In this document: positions 1 through 10,118 of the stretch, piece after piece
How positions within the stretch are numbered: position 1 is the stretch's first letter
Layout: every line of letters starts with the position of its first letter
Assembly: GCA_023246555.1 (NCBI GenBank)
Contig: JAHFIC010000001.1
Location: 8,528 to 50,254, forward strand
Length of the DNA stretch: 41,727 nucleotides
From: Candidatus Magasanikiibacteriota bacterium
GTDB taxonomy: Bacteria; Patescibacteriota; Patescibacteriia; Magasanikbacterales; UBA922
Direction: 5' to 3'
Program-made: the position numbers and the translations under genes
Notes under the pieces: generated by a model
Told to the model about the DNA's origin: nothing
Databases searched by the model: none
What the model saw: the letters and a program-made list of their open reading frames with translations, nothing else

Positions 1-1
1 T

Positions 2-1345
2 CGCTCTTCCTACAAAGCGACACCAGGGCTTACAGAAGCCGTCGTGCGCGAGATTAGTGCGCAAAAAAATGAACCGGCGTGGATGCTTGAGAAACGACTG
101 AAGGCGTTTGCATTGTATAAGGAGGCACCAATGCCGCACTTTGGACCGGATTTGAGCGGTTTGAAACTTGATGAAATTGTGTATTTTGTCCGCCCGGGGA
201 CAGAAGAAAAGAAAAGTTGGGACGATGTGCCGGAAGATATTCGTCGCACCTTCGATCGCCTTGGGATTCCAGAAGCGGAAAAAACCGTTTTAGCCGGCGT
301 TGGCGCGCAATATGATTCCGATGTGGTGTATCACCACATTCAGGATAGTCTAAAAAAGCAAGGCGTCATTTTTGAAAACATGGATGTGGCATTACAGAAA
401 TATCCGGACATGGTGCGGGAGTATTTCATGACGCAGTGTGTGCCAATCAATGATCACAAATTTGTTATGCTCCACGCGGCAGTTTGGAGCGGGGGAACAT
501 TTATTTACATTCCAAAAGGCGTGAAAGTTGAACTGCCGCTTCAGGCCTATTTTCGCATGAACGCCGAGCGTGGCGGGCAATTCGAACACACATTGATTAT
601 TGTCGATGAGGGCGCCGAGGTCACCTATATCGAAGGCTGCTCTGCTCCAAAATACAATGCGAGTTCGCTTCATGCCGGTTGTGTTGAAATTTTTGTCAAA
701 AAAGGCGCGCGGGCGCGGTATTATTCTATAGAAAATTGGTCAAAAAACACCTATAACTTGAACACCAAGCGCGCGCTCGTGGACGAGCATGGGATCATGG
801 AGTGGGTTTCCGGGAATATGGGAAGCGGCGTTACCATGCTTTATCCGTGTTCAATTCTTCGTGGAGCCTACGCTCGAACCGACAATCTGGGTTTGGCATT
901 TGCCGGCCCCGGACAATATCAAGATGTGGGCGCAAAAGCCATTCACGCGGCGCCATATACAAAATCTACGATTCGATCTAAATCGATCTGCGTCGGCGGC
1001 GGCACTGCTATTTTTCGTGGCTTGGTTCGGATTACGAGGAAGGGTAGGGGCGCTGATACATTTCAGTCCTGTGACGCGCTGCTACTCGATGAGGATTCCA
1101 AAGCTGATACCTATCCGATGCTCAAAATTGATACCAACGACGTCTCGGCGGCGCATGAAGCGCGCGTCGGTCGGATCGATGAGGAGAAGATTTTTTATCT
1201 CATGAGCCGAGGGTTGAACGAAGAACAGGCGACATCGCTCGTGGTCGCTGGATTCATCGAACCGATTGTGAAGGCACTGCCGCTCGAGTACGCGTTGGAA
1301 TTGAATAAGTTAATTGAGATGGAGATGGAGGGGGCGGTGGGGTGA
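2..1345 (+). CDS. sufB: SufB, Fe-S cluster scaffold subunit (5' end outside window)
   Basis: SufB is the scaffold subunit of the SufBC(D) complex, on which nascent Fe-S clusters are built in the cytoplasm. The reading frame is open to the window edge. The residues ahead of the first possible start (GTG at 44) still look like SufB (a GLTEAVV stretch, then SAQKNEPAWMLE), so the true start lies upstream and this copy is partial. The C-terminal beta-helix region is intact. The cysteine encoded at 1070 (FQSCDALL) matches the essential SufB cysteine, and the His-Glu pair encoded at 1154-1159 (AAHEARVGRI) matches the conserved HE pair. The C-terminus ends normally at TGA, 22 nt before sufS. The family assignment is very secure. 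Confidence 0.96.
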   Translation, partial: RSSYKATPGLTEAVVREISAQKNEPAWMLEKRLKAFALYKEAPMPHFGPDLSGLKLDEIVYFVRPGTEEKKSWDDVPEDIRRTFDRLGIPEAEKTVLAGVGAQYDSDVVYHHIQDSLKKQGVIFENMDVALQKYPDMVREYFMTQCVPINDHKFVMLHAAVWSGGTFIYIPKGVKVELPLQAYFRMNAERGGQFEHTLIIVDEGAEVTYIEGCSAPKYNASSLHAGCVEIFVKKGARARYYSIENWSKNTYNLNTKRALVDEHGIMEWVSGNMGSGVTMLYPCSILRGAYARTDNLGLAFAGPGQYQDVGAKAIHAAPYTKSTIRSKSICVGGGTAIFRGLVRITRKGRGADTFQSCDALLLDEDSKADTYPMLKIDTNDVSAAHEARVGRIDEEKIFYLMSRGLNEEQATSLVVAGFIEPIVKALPLEYALELNKLIEMEMEGAVG

Positions 1346-1367
1346 ACGTGACAAAAATTTTCGTTGT

Positions 1368-2600
1368 ATGAATATTGAAGAAATAAAAAAAGATTTTCCG
1401 ATTTTTAAAACCCAACCAAATCTGGTTTATCTTGATAATGCGTCGACGACGCAAACACCACAAGTCGTTCTCGACGCCATGAACGCTTACTATACAAAAT
1501 TTCGGGCGAATATTCATCGCAGTGTGTACAAATTAAGCCAAGAAGCCACTGACATGTATGAAAGCGCGCGGAAAGTTGTGGCTGGGTTTATCGGCGCAGA
1601 GTTTGAAGAGATTTTTTTTACCTCTGGCACGACCCAGGGGCTCAACATGCTGGCGCAGACATTGGGCAGGGGATTGAAGAAGTGGGATAATGTGGTTCTG
1701 ACTCGAATGGAGCACCATGCGAATTTAATTCCGTGGCAGGAGATGAGTAAGAGATATGGGTTTGAGATAAGATTCATTGAATTGACTTCAGACTTCAGAC
1801 TTCAGACTTCAGACTTGCCGATTGATGAACATACGAAAATTGTTTCGTTTGTACATGTGTCGAATACGCTTGGGACAATAAACCCGGCGAAGGAAATCAT
1901 TGCGTTGGCAAAAAAGGTGGGCGCGGTGACGATTGTTGACGCGGCGCAGTCGGTGGCGCACATGCCAATTGCTGTGAAAGAACTCGATTGTGACTTTTTG
2001 GCATTTTCCGGACACAAAATGTACGGGCCAACCGGAATTGGCGTGGTGTATGGCAAACGTGAGCGATTGGAAGCGCTGGATCCGTTTCTGTTTGGCGGCG
2101 ATATGATTAAGGAAGTAACGTTTGAAAGAGCGACGTGGCATGATGTGCCGTGGCTGTTTGAGGCAGGAACGCCAAATATTGCCGGGGCGATTGGACTCGC
2201 GGCAGCGGTGCAGTTTGTCGGGAAGGTTGGATTTGATGTGATTAAATCACATGAAGAAGAATTGACCGAGTATGCGTTGCAGGAGTTAGAGAAGATAGAG
2301 GGGCTAAGTATTGTTGGGCCAATTGGAGACCTCACCCAGACCCTCTCCTACAAGGAGAGGGGTACGTTGTATCGCACAGGCGTCATCTCCTTCACTCTAA
2401 ACAATATCCACCCGCACGACATCGCCACGATTCTCGATCGACACAATGTCGCTGTCCGAGCCGGACACCACTGTACCATGCCACTCATGCAATACTTAGG
2501 CTTGCCGGGAACGACGAGGGCATCGTTTGGGATGTATAATTCTAAAGAAGATGTGGATGAGCTTATACACGCATTGTGCGAAGTAAAAAAGATTTTTTAG
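1368..2600 (+). CDS. sufS: SufS-type cysteine desulfurase
   Basis: This is a group II PLP-dependent cysteine desulfurase that takes sulfur from cysteine and passes it to SufU for cluster assembly. ATG 1368 is chosen because MNIEEIKKDFPIF matches the family N-terminus; the upstream extension would run into sufB. The PLP lysine is K217 in SGHKMYGP and the catalytic cysteine is C369 in RAGHHCTMPL. The length (410 aa) is normal. Two low-complexity insertions are carried in frame: a heptamer repeat coding for the SDFRLQTSD region, and a palindrome coding for the DLTQTLSYKERG loop. Both lie in loops away from the catalytic motifs, so the enzyme is probably active. Confidence 0.95.
   Translation: MNIEEIKKDFPIFKTQPNLVYLDNASTTQTPQVVLDAMNAYYTKFRANIHRSVYKLSQEATDMYESARKVVAGFIGAEFEEIFFTSGTTQGLNMLAQTLGRGLKKWDNVVLTRMEHHANLIPWQEMSKRYGFEIRFIELTSDFRLQTSDLPIDEHTKIVSFVHVSNTLGTINPAKEIIALAKKVGAVTIVDAAQSVAHMPIAVKELDCDFLAFSGHKMYGPTGIGVVYGKRERLEALDPFLFGGDMIKEVTFERATWHDVPWLFEAGTPNIAGAIGLAAAVQFVGKVGFDVIKSHEEELTEYALQELEKIEGLSIVGPIGDLTQTLSYKERGTLYRTGVISFTLNNIHPHDIATILDRHNVAVRAGHHCTMPLMQYLGLPGTTRASFGMYNSKEDVDELIHALCEVKKIF
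1784..1816 (+). repeat. Heptamer tandem repeat inside sufS
   Basis: The unit GACTTCA is repeated four times exactly, followed by GACTT. Because 7 is not a multiple of 3, the three frames are cycled and the repeat reads TSDFRLQTSDL in protein. Gain or loss of one unit would shift the sufS frame; a change of three units would keep it. Confidence 0.9.
2341..2361 (+). repeat. Perfect palindrome inside sufS
   Basis: Nine bases, CCCTCTCCT, are followed by ACA and the exact reverse complement AGGAGAGGG, giving a 9-bp stem with a 3-nt loop. It codes for an extra loop (TLSYKERG) at a place where SufS relatives normally run straight into the strand before HPHDI. It looks like an inserted palindromic repeat that preserved the frame. 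Confidence 0.8.
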
Positions 2601-2622
2601 CGGCAATATACTTTATTCTATT

Positions 2623-3309
2623 ATGGACACTTCCCAAACCTTTGGCGGCGATAAAAAAGTCGGAAAATCACTGTTGCACGCTCCTGAACAAGCCTGTATC
2701 TCTTTTCTCGCGCCTCGGGTGCCGGTTTGGTTGCGCTCGCACCACCTCACTTTGCTTTCCATTCCGATCAGTATAGGTGTTGTACTTTTCAGTTATTTTG
2801 GTTCAATGAATATTCAGTGGCTCTGGATGGTGTCGATGTTCATATTTTTTCAATGGCTCACAGATTCTTTAGATGGCGCAGTAGGAAGACTCCGTCAGGA
2901 GGGGCTTATACGGTGGGGATACTATATGGATCACTTTTTGGACTATATTTTTCTTGCCGCAATCCTTATTGGGTATATGCTCCTTTTGCCGGATCAATCC
3001 CGGTGGATTCACTTCTTTGTTTTCGCTATTTTTGGTGCGTTTATGGTGAATTCCTATCTTGCATTCGCCGCGTCAAATCAATTTCGTATCTCTCACCTTA
3101 GTGTTGGTCCGACAGAAATACGCTTGTTATTTATTCTTATTAACACATTAATAATCCTTTTTGGGAAAACGCACCTTGCCGTTTCACTGCCATATGTGCT
3201 TGGATTCGCAACCTTCGGACTTATTATCGTAGTTTATCAAACACAGAAAGAGATTTGGTTTTTGGATATGAAAAATAAAAACAAGACGTTCATTAGCAAA
3301 TTGGATTAA
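2623..3309 (+). CDS. CDP-alcohol phosphatidyltransferase family membrane protein
   Basis: This is probably an integral membrane enzyme moving a phosphatidyl or related group from a CDP-alcohol to an alcohol acceptor in phospholipid synthesis. The signature is readable as DSLDGAVGR, eight residues, then GYYMDHFLD. This is close to the family pattern DxxDGxxAR-x8-GxxxDxxxD, with GR in place of AR; all four metal-binding aspartates are present. About five or six hydrophobic segments follow. It sits 22 nt after sufS and one base before sufU, so it is transcribed within the suf operon, which is an odd place for a lipid enzyme. The acceptor substrate cannot be told from the sequence. Confidence 0.75.
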   Translation: MDTSQTFGGDKKVGKSLLHAPEQACISFLAPRVPVWLRSHHLTLLSIPISIGVVLFSYFGSMNIQWLWMVSMFIFFQWLTDSLDGAVGRLRQEGLIRWGYYMDHFLDYIFLAAILIGYMLLLPDQSRWIHFFVFAIFGAFMVNSYLAFAASNQFRISHLSVGPTEIRLLFILINTLIILFGKTHLAVSLPYVLGFATFGLIIVVYQTQKEIWFLDMKNKNKTFISKLD

Positions 3310-3310
3310 C

Positions 3311-3682
3311 ATGATCGAAGATTTATACAAAGAAACCATCCTCGAACTCAACCGGCACCCACTAAATAAAAATCTGCTGGATGACTTTGGTATTGAAACT
3401 CGGGAGTTTAATCCCGTATGCGGAGATGATATTACTGTCCGTATTAAATTTGATAAAGTGGGGAATGTGATAGGTATTGGTCACCAAGGCGTTGGGTGCG
3501 CAATTTCGACCGCGGCCGCGTCAGTCGTGACAGAAGCGGTCAAAGGAAGATCAAAAAATGAAATCATGAACATGGATATCCAAACCATTTACCGATTGCT
3601 TGGCACGGAGATTATCGCGACACGCCATCAATGCGCCCTTTTGGCGCTCAAAGCCATACAAACTTTATGCCGCTCGAACTAA
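3311..3682 (+). CDS. sufU: SufU, sulfur-transfer zinc protein
   Basis: SufU is an IscU-like zinc protein that accepts persulfide sulfur from SufS. At 123 aa it is slightly shorter than the Bacillus protein. The conserved ligands are C37 and D39 (NPVCGDD), C63 (GVGCAIS) and C108 (RHQCALL). The GVGCAIST motif and the spacing of the ligands favour SufU over IscU. It starts 1 nt after the preceding gene and overlaps sufC by 16 nt, consistent with coupled translation. The pairing of SufS with SufU rather than SufE is the Gram-positive style of SUF system. Confidence 0.93.
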   Translation: MIEDLYKETILELNRHPLNKNLLDDFGIETREFNPVCGDDITVRIKFDKVGNVIGIGHQGVGCAISTAAASVVTEAVKGRSKNEIMNMDIQTIYRLLGTEIIATRHQCALLALKAIQTLCRSN

Positions 3683-4392
3683 AGCATTTGCGTATCGTCG
3701 TCCAGGAAAAAAAAATCGTTCACGATGTTTCGTTTGTGATCCAGCCGGGCGAAGTTCACGCCATCATGGGGCCGAATGGTTCGGGCAAGTCAACGCTCGC
3801 CAACGCGATCATGGGACATCCGAAGTATACGATTACCGACGGACAAATTATTCTTGACGGCGAAGATATTACTCGAATTAAAGTTCATGAAAAAGCGAAA
3901 AAAGGACTATTTCTTTCCCTGCAATATCCACCGGAAGTTGCGGGCGTATCGGTCAATAATTTTTTGCGCACATCCGTTGCCGCGATCACGGGAGAAAAAC
4001 AGCACCCAATCAAATTTCATGAAATGCTCTTGGGGAAAATGAAAGAATTGGGTATTGATTCATCATTTGCCGGGCGATCAGTCAACGCGGGATTTTCCGG
4101 CGGCGAAAAAAAACGCCTGGAAATTCTTCAGCTTCTTGTTTTGAATCCAAGATACATCATTCTTGACGAGACTGATTCCGGTCTTGATGTCGACGCGCTC
4201 AAAGTCGTGGGGGACGGCATCAATCGTTTCCGCTCACCAGAGCATGGTATTATTCTTATTACGCATTACAATCGTATTCTGCAATATGTGCGGCCGGATT
4301 ATGTGCATATTATGGTTGGTGGGAAGATAGTAAAAAGTGGTGGCAGCGAACTGGCGGAAAACATTGAAAAAAACGGATATGCCAACACGTGA
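3667..4392 (+). CDS. sufC: SufC, SUF system ATPase
   Basis: SufC is the ABC-type ATPase that drives conformational change in the SufB scaffold. The start at ATG 3667 gives MPLELKHLRIVV, the normal family N-terminus. An upstream in-frame ATG at 3631 would only add sequence inside sufU. Walker A is GPNGSGKST (residues 35-43), the ABC signature is FSGGEKKRLE, Walker B is YIILDETDSGLD and the switch histidine is in ITHYNRIL. The length, 241 aa, is normal. It overlaps sufU by 16 nt and the next gene by 14 nt. Confidence 0.95.
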   Translation: MPLELKHLRIVVQEKKIVHDVSFVIQPGEVHAIMGPNGSGKSTLANAIMGHPKYTITDGQIILDGEDITRIKVHEKAKKGLFLSLQYPPEVAGVSVNNFLRTSVAAITGEKQHPIKFHEMLLGKMKELGIDSSFAGRSVNAGFSGGEKKRLEILQLLVLNPRYIILDETDSGLDVDALKVVGDGINRFRSPEHGIILITHYNRILQYVRPDYVHIMVGGKIVKSGGSELAENIEKNGYANT

Positions 4393-4666
4393 ACAAGTTG
4401 TCGAGATGTTGGAAACAATCCAAGATCCGGAAGTAAACATGGATATCTGGACCATGGGTTTGATATACGCGATCGATATCGAAAACGAAAAAACTATCCA
4501 CATTCTCATGACCCTTACGTCTCCCGCGTGTCCTCTCGGGCCTTTTATCCAAAGTGAAGTCACCGATGCTATGCGTCAGATCGGCTTTTCTTCGGTTGAA
4601 ATTGAACTGACGTTTGACCCGCCGTGGCAGCCACCAGAGAAATTGCGCGAGGCGTTGGGAATATGA
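4379..4666 (+). CDS. sufT: SufT-like MIP18/DUF59 family protein
   Basis: This 95-residue DUF59 (MIP18) domain protein belongs to a family that helps mature Fe-S proteins and is often encoded in suf operons. The family core is visible as DPEVNMDIWTMGLIY near residues 16-30, and the conserved cysteine is C51 in TSPACPLG. ATG 4379 is chosen because it gives the compact domain (MPTREQVVEML) and overlaps sufC by 14 nt; an earlier ATG at 4337 lies inside sufC. The domain call is confident; the SufT role is inferred from position. Confidence 0.85.
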   Translation: MPTREQVVEMLETIQDPEVNMDIWTMGLIYAIDIENEKTIHILMTLTSPACPLGPFIQSEVTDAMRQIGFSSVEIELTFDPPWQPPEKLREALGI

Positions 4667-4680
4667 TATTGTAAACAATA
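4667..4680. promoter_or_regulatory. 14-nt dyad after sufT
   Basis: TATTGT and ACAATA are exact inverted repeats separated by AA, immediately after the sufT stop and 28 nt before the next gene. It has the size and symmetry of a dimeric repressor site, but no recognisable promoter hexamers accompany it. It may be chance. Confidence 0.25.
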
Positions 4681-4708
4681 CGTCAAGGTGAAAAGTTGAC
4701 TTCTAAGT

Positions 4709-5626
4709 ATGCCAGATCAGACAGAAGAATCATCAACCATTGTAGTGCCAAGTTTTCGAGACACGTTCCGTGAGATTTTTGAGCAAGTGAAGGAAAGAAA
4801 AGTTTTGCTTGCGAAAAGAATCGTTCTGCTTGCGGGACCGACGACAGTGGCATATTTCCTCTTATTGGCCGTTTTCTCATATGTTCTTGTTACGGCGAAT
4901 CTAACTGGTCGTGGTGAAATTATTTCTACCGAAAATTTTACTTTGATATATGTGATGTGTGCTGCTATCGTTAGCACTGTTGTCTATTACATAACTGTAT
5001 CATCAATATTTTTTTTGGAAAAAATTATTTGGGTAGACTCGCGATATGATAAAAGAACGCTTGATCCAGAAGAGAGCTGGCGAACCGCGAAGAAGTTGTT
5101 CTGGCCATCACAAAAAATTCGGATTCGGCTCTTTGCTACATATCATCTCCCAGCGATACTTATAGCAGCTATACTAGTTTATGTGAGTATTCTGTTAAGT
5201 GAATTTTTTGATGACGCATCAGGGGGTAATTTTTTGGCCGGAGTAAACATCACCATTTCTGCTGGATTGGTGGTATATTTTTATGCGTTGAAAGTTAAAT
5301 TCAGGTTTCTGTGGTTTATTTTTCTTGATCTTTATGGAAAAGATGGCTATGCATTCGCGCGTATGCTCGAGGAGATGAAATTTTTAAATAGGATTGATGC
5401 CAAAAAAGTTCGTTCGCGCGTTCTTGTGACCCAATTACTTTCTGAATTTTCTACCGCACGAAACTCCGGGGTTGGTGCAGGATCTCTTGCCATTCAGTCT
5501 GGAAGAGCAATCAAAAATGAACCACTGAGGCAGATAGCAAATTTTGCAAAAATTATCATTTTCCACCTTCTTTATCGTCACGTTCGGAAACTTGCGTATA
5601 ACAATACCCAGGCTGTCAATACCTAA
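4709..5626 (+). CDS. Unknown integral membrane protein
   Basis: I do not recognise this 305-residue protein. It has a short charged N-terminus (residues 1-40), then about four hydrophobic segments near residues 40-64, 77-102, 148-166 and 178-196. A basic, probably cytoplasmic C-terminal region of about 100 residues follows, with a helical KNRIDAKKVRSR-like stretch. There are no catalytic motifs I can name. It lies 42 nt downstream of the sufT-like gene and 5 nt before the ferredoxin gene, so it may be cotranscribed with the ferredoxin. Base use is slightly more AT-rich than in the suf genes. Confidence 0.7.
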   Translation: MPDQTEESSTIVVPSFRDTFREIFEQVKERKVLLAKRIVLLAGPTTVAYFLLLAVFSYVLVTANLTGRGEIISTENFTLIYVMCAAIVSTVVYYITVSSIFFLEKIIWVDSRYDKRTLDPEESWRTAKKLFWPSQKIRIRLFATYHLPAILIAAILVYVSILLSEFFDDASGGNFLAGVNITISAGLVVYFYALKVKFRFLWFIFLDLYGKDGYAFARMLEEMKFLNRIDAKKVRSRVLVTQLLSEFSTARNSGVGAGSLAIQSGRAIKNEPLRQIANFAKIIIFHLLYRHVRKLAYNNTQAVNT

Positions 5627-5631
5627 TTACT

Positions 5632-5904
5632 ATGGGTGTCGAAAGTAAAGAACCGCTAGCCGATGCGCCACGAAAAATTGGCAACATCCGCAGGATCGTT
5701 GTGGATCGCACCGCTTGTATCGGCGCGCGGTCGTGTGTTTTGGTGTCAAGCAAAATTTTTGCCATGGATGATCAGAATCTGGCATATATTCTGGACCCAG
5801 ATGCCGATGACGATGAGAACCTCAAGCTCGCGGCACAATCATGTCCTGTTTTGGCAATTCACCTATATAACGAAGACGGAAAAAAAATTTTTCCGGAAGA
5901 GTAA
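5632..5904 (+). CDS. Single-cluster ferredoxin with three cysteines
   Basis: This is a small electron carrier of the single [4Fe-4S]/[3Fe-4S] ferredoxin family, 90 aa. The first cluster motif is C29-I-G-A32-R-S-C35 and the distal ligand is C71-P72. The usual second cysteine of CxxCxxC is alanine at position 32, so only three cysteine ligands are available. This favours a [3Fe-4S] cluster or a [4Fe-4S] cluster with an outside ligand. The C-terminal half is very acidic (DPDADDDEN). Its place at the end of the suf region suggests it may supply electrons for cluster assembly, but that is inference. Confidence 0.85.
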   Translation: MGVESKEPLADAPRKIGNIRRIVVDRTACIGARSCVLVSSKIFAMDDQNLAYILDPDADDDENLKLAAQSCPVLAIHLYNEDGKKIFPEE

Positions 5905-5918
5905 ACCCTCGGCGGACT

Positions 5919-6251
5919 CTATTTTGAAGTAAAGTGGGTCAACACCAAAGCAAGAAAGAAGCATGCGATATACGCAATCGTAAAATTCAGCCAGTGTGTT
6001 TTTACGAAGTGAAGGTTCATCCAAAGAAGCAAAATACTAAAGAATATCGCAGCAATTGCACCATAAATTCCTCCAATAAGAAAATCACGAGAAATACTCC
6101 GATCATTCAGTGTCAGGATGACATAGGATATTGCAAAGACAACAGGAATACCTCCGATGGCACCAGCGAGCTTCGGTCCAGAAAATTTTGCAATAAGTAA
6201 AATAATTGCTGTAACAGCCGCTGACAGGAGACTCTTGAGAAGTATTTCCAT
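5919..6251 (-). CDS. Small membrane protein, GlpM/DUF3147-like
   Basis: This 110-residue protein is almost entirely hydrophobic, with four predicted membrane segments (about residues 4-22, 28-47, 59-79 and 87-106). Length and pattern resemble the GlpM/DUF3147 family of small membrane proteins, whose function is not well established. It begins 2 nt after the clpB stop codon on the same strand, so it is probably transcribed with clpB under heat-shock control. It converges on the ferredoxin gene with 14 nt between the stops. Confidence 0.6.
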   Translation of the reverse strand: MEILLKSLLSAAVTAIILLIAKFSGPKLAGAIGGIPVVFAISYVILTLNDRSISRDFLIGGIYGAIAAIFFSILLLWMNLHFVKTHWLNFTIAYIACFFLALVLTHFTSK

Positions 6252-6253
6252 AG

Positions 6254-8893
<2,640 letters not shown>

Positions 8894-8917
8894 AATTGGC
8901 GATGATTTGAAAGCATT

Positions 8918-8944
8918 TTAGCACTCAAGTATATAGAGTGCTAA
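8918..8944. promoter_or_regulatory. CIRCE operator (HrcA binding site)
   Basis: The sequence TTAGCACTC, nine bases, GAGTGCTAA matches the CIRCE consensus at every arm position. It lies 24 bp upstream of the clpB start and covers the expected transcription start. HrcA is known to repress heat-shock genes through this element. The hrcA gene itself is not in the window. Confidence 0.95.
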
Positions 8945-8945
8945 T

Positions 8946-8974
8946 ACCGTATCATGCTTGAAAAACGGTGTCAA
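8946..8974 (-). promoter_or_regulatory. clpB promoter
   Basis: On the minus strand a perfect -35 TTGACA (8969-8974) is followed after 17 nt by TACGGT (8946-8951), preceded by TG in the extended -10 position. The predicted start, about 7 nt downstream, falls within the CIRCE element, the normal arrangement for HrcA repression. The -10 hexamer itself is a poor match. Confidence 0.65.
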
Positions 8975-8994
8975 GAACGATAGTATTATACCAT

Positions 8995-9678
8995 ATGAAT
9001 GTGCTTGGAGTGCGAGTGGATGAGTTTACCAAACAGGCGGCACTTGATCGGGTGTTATCTTTTTTTGTTGACGGCAGACAACATACGATCTTTACACCGA
9101 ACCCGGAGATGCTCGTTGACGCGCAAAAGGACAAAGAATTTCAGAAGATTTTGAATTCTGGATCATTGAATATCTGTGACGGAAAGGGGATTGAGCTCGT
9201 GTCGCGCGGAAAACTGAAGCGAATTCCCGGCGTGGATTTTCTTTTGGACATTTGCCGCTTTGCGGCGGAGGAAAGAAAACGCATCTACCTCTTGGGTTCT
9301 CTCGATGGGGAAGTACTGCAAAAGACAAAAAGAATGTTGGAGGAAAAATTTTCTGGTATTCAGATTGTCGGCATAGATCCGAGCGACGGCGACATGGAGC
9401 AAATTCGGGCTGTGGCGCCGGATATCCTCTTTGTCGCCTTTGGCCATGGGAAGCAGGAAAAATGGATCTATGAAAATTTACTAAAATTACCGAGTGTGAG
9501 GGTCGCCATGGGGGTCGGCGGCGCGTTTGACATGCTCTCCGGCAAAACCCACCGCGCGCCTCGACTTTTGCGTAGATTCGGTTTAGAATGGCTTTGGCGG
9601 CTCATGATCCAACCGTGGCGAATTGGGCGGATTTGGAAGGCGACAGTCAAGTTTCTCTATCAGTATTTCATTTCATAA
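8995..9678 (+). CDS. WecG/TagA/CpsF-family glycosyltransferase
   Basis: This GT26-family enzyme would transfer an N-acetylmannosamine-type sugar to a lipid-linked GlcNAc or similar acceptor in the assembly of surface glycopolymers. Family motifs are FTPNPEML near residue 34, FGHGKQEKWI near 150, and GVGGAFDMLSG near 175. It has 227 aa, a usual length. ATG 8995 gives the family start MNVLGVRVDE; an in-frame GTG at 8968 lies inside the divergent clpB promoter and is rejected. The C-terminus is basic and amphipathic (LRRFGLEWLWRL), typical of membrane-peripheral TagA enzymes. It is divergent from clpB. A TATTAT at 8984-8989 would place the transcript start almost on the ATG. Confidence 0.88.
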   Translation: MNVLGVRVDEFTKQAALDRVLSFFVDGRQHTIFTPNPEMLVDAQKDKEFQKILNSGSLNICDGKGIELVSRGKLKRIPGVDFLLDICRFAAEERKRIYLLGSLDGEVLQKTKRMLEEKFSGIQIVGIDPSDGDMEQIRAVAPDILFVAFGHGKQEKWIYENLLKLPSVRVAMGVGGAFDMLSGKTHRAPRLLRRFGLEWLWRLMIQPWRIGRIWKATVKFLYQYFIS

Positions 9679-9688
9679 AATTAGCGGT

Positions 9689-10102
9689 ATGATCGGAAAT
9701 TTGGAAAATTCATTGCGATTTCGAATGGATGAATTTTTCACCCATTCCCAAAATAGGGTAAACGAGTTAAGAAATAAAGCTTTGCAATTACCCGTATCCA
9801 TTACAGGCAAACTTGATCTGATTCAAAATATGATTAGACTTTACCATAATTCCGATACTGATAAATCCGGGTTAATTGAAGAGAAAGAAATGTTTGTGGA
9901 TGAAATAACGGAAAGGCTGGCTGAAGTTGAACATCTTTTTGAAAAATGGAAATCAGGCGAGCGCCAAGAAGAGCATAATTTGGTATCTGTCGACAGCACA
10001 GCTGTTAAAAAAGCCATGCATATAGCTGGTAAAATGGGGAAGTATGAAAAAAAAGCGCAAGAAGCGCATCAAAAAGAATACGAAAACGAACATGATGAAT
10101 AA
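9689..10102 (+). CDS. Hypothetical protein with one EF-hand-like loop
   Basis: This is a 137-residue soluble, highly charged, mostly helical protein that I do not recognise as a family. Residues 56-67 read DTDKSGLIEEKE, which fits the 12-residue EF-hand Ca2+-binding loop at all key positions (D1, D3, S5, G6, I8, E9, E12). Helices flank it on both sides (LDLIQNMIRLYHN and MFVDEITERLAEV). The C-terminus is very Lys/Glu-rich. ATG 9689 is chosen because the upstream extension lies inside the glycosyltransferase gene. The gene begins 10 nt after that gene and ends 16 nt before gltX. Calcium binding is suggested, not shown. Confidence 0.7.
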   Translation: MIGNLENSLRFRMDEFFTHSQNRVNELRNKALQLPVSITGKLDLIQNMIRLYHNSDTDKSGLIEEKEMFVDEITERLAEVEHLFEKWKSGERQEEHNLVSVDSTAVKKAMHIAGKMGKYEKKAQEAHQKEYENEHDE

Positions 10103-10118
10103 CTAAATGCAATTATTT

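Noticed and set aside
8968..8994. GTG start for the glycosyltransferase
   Set aside because: It would place the start inside the clpB promoter, and the family begins at the ATG at 8995.
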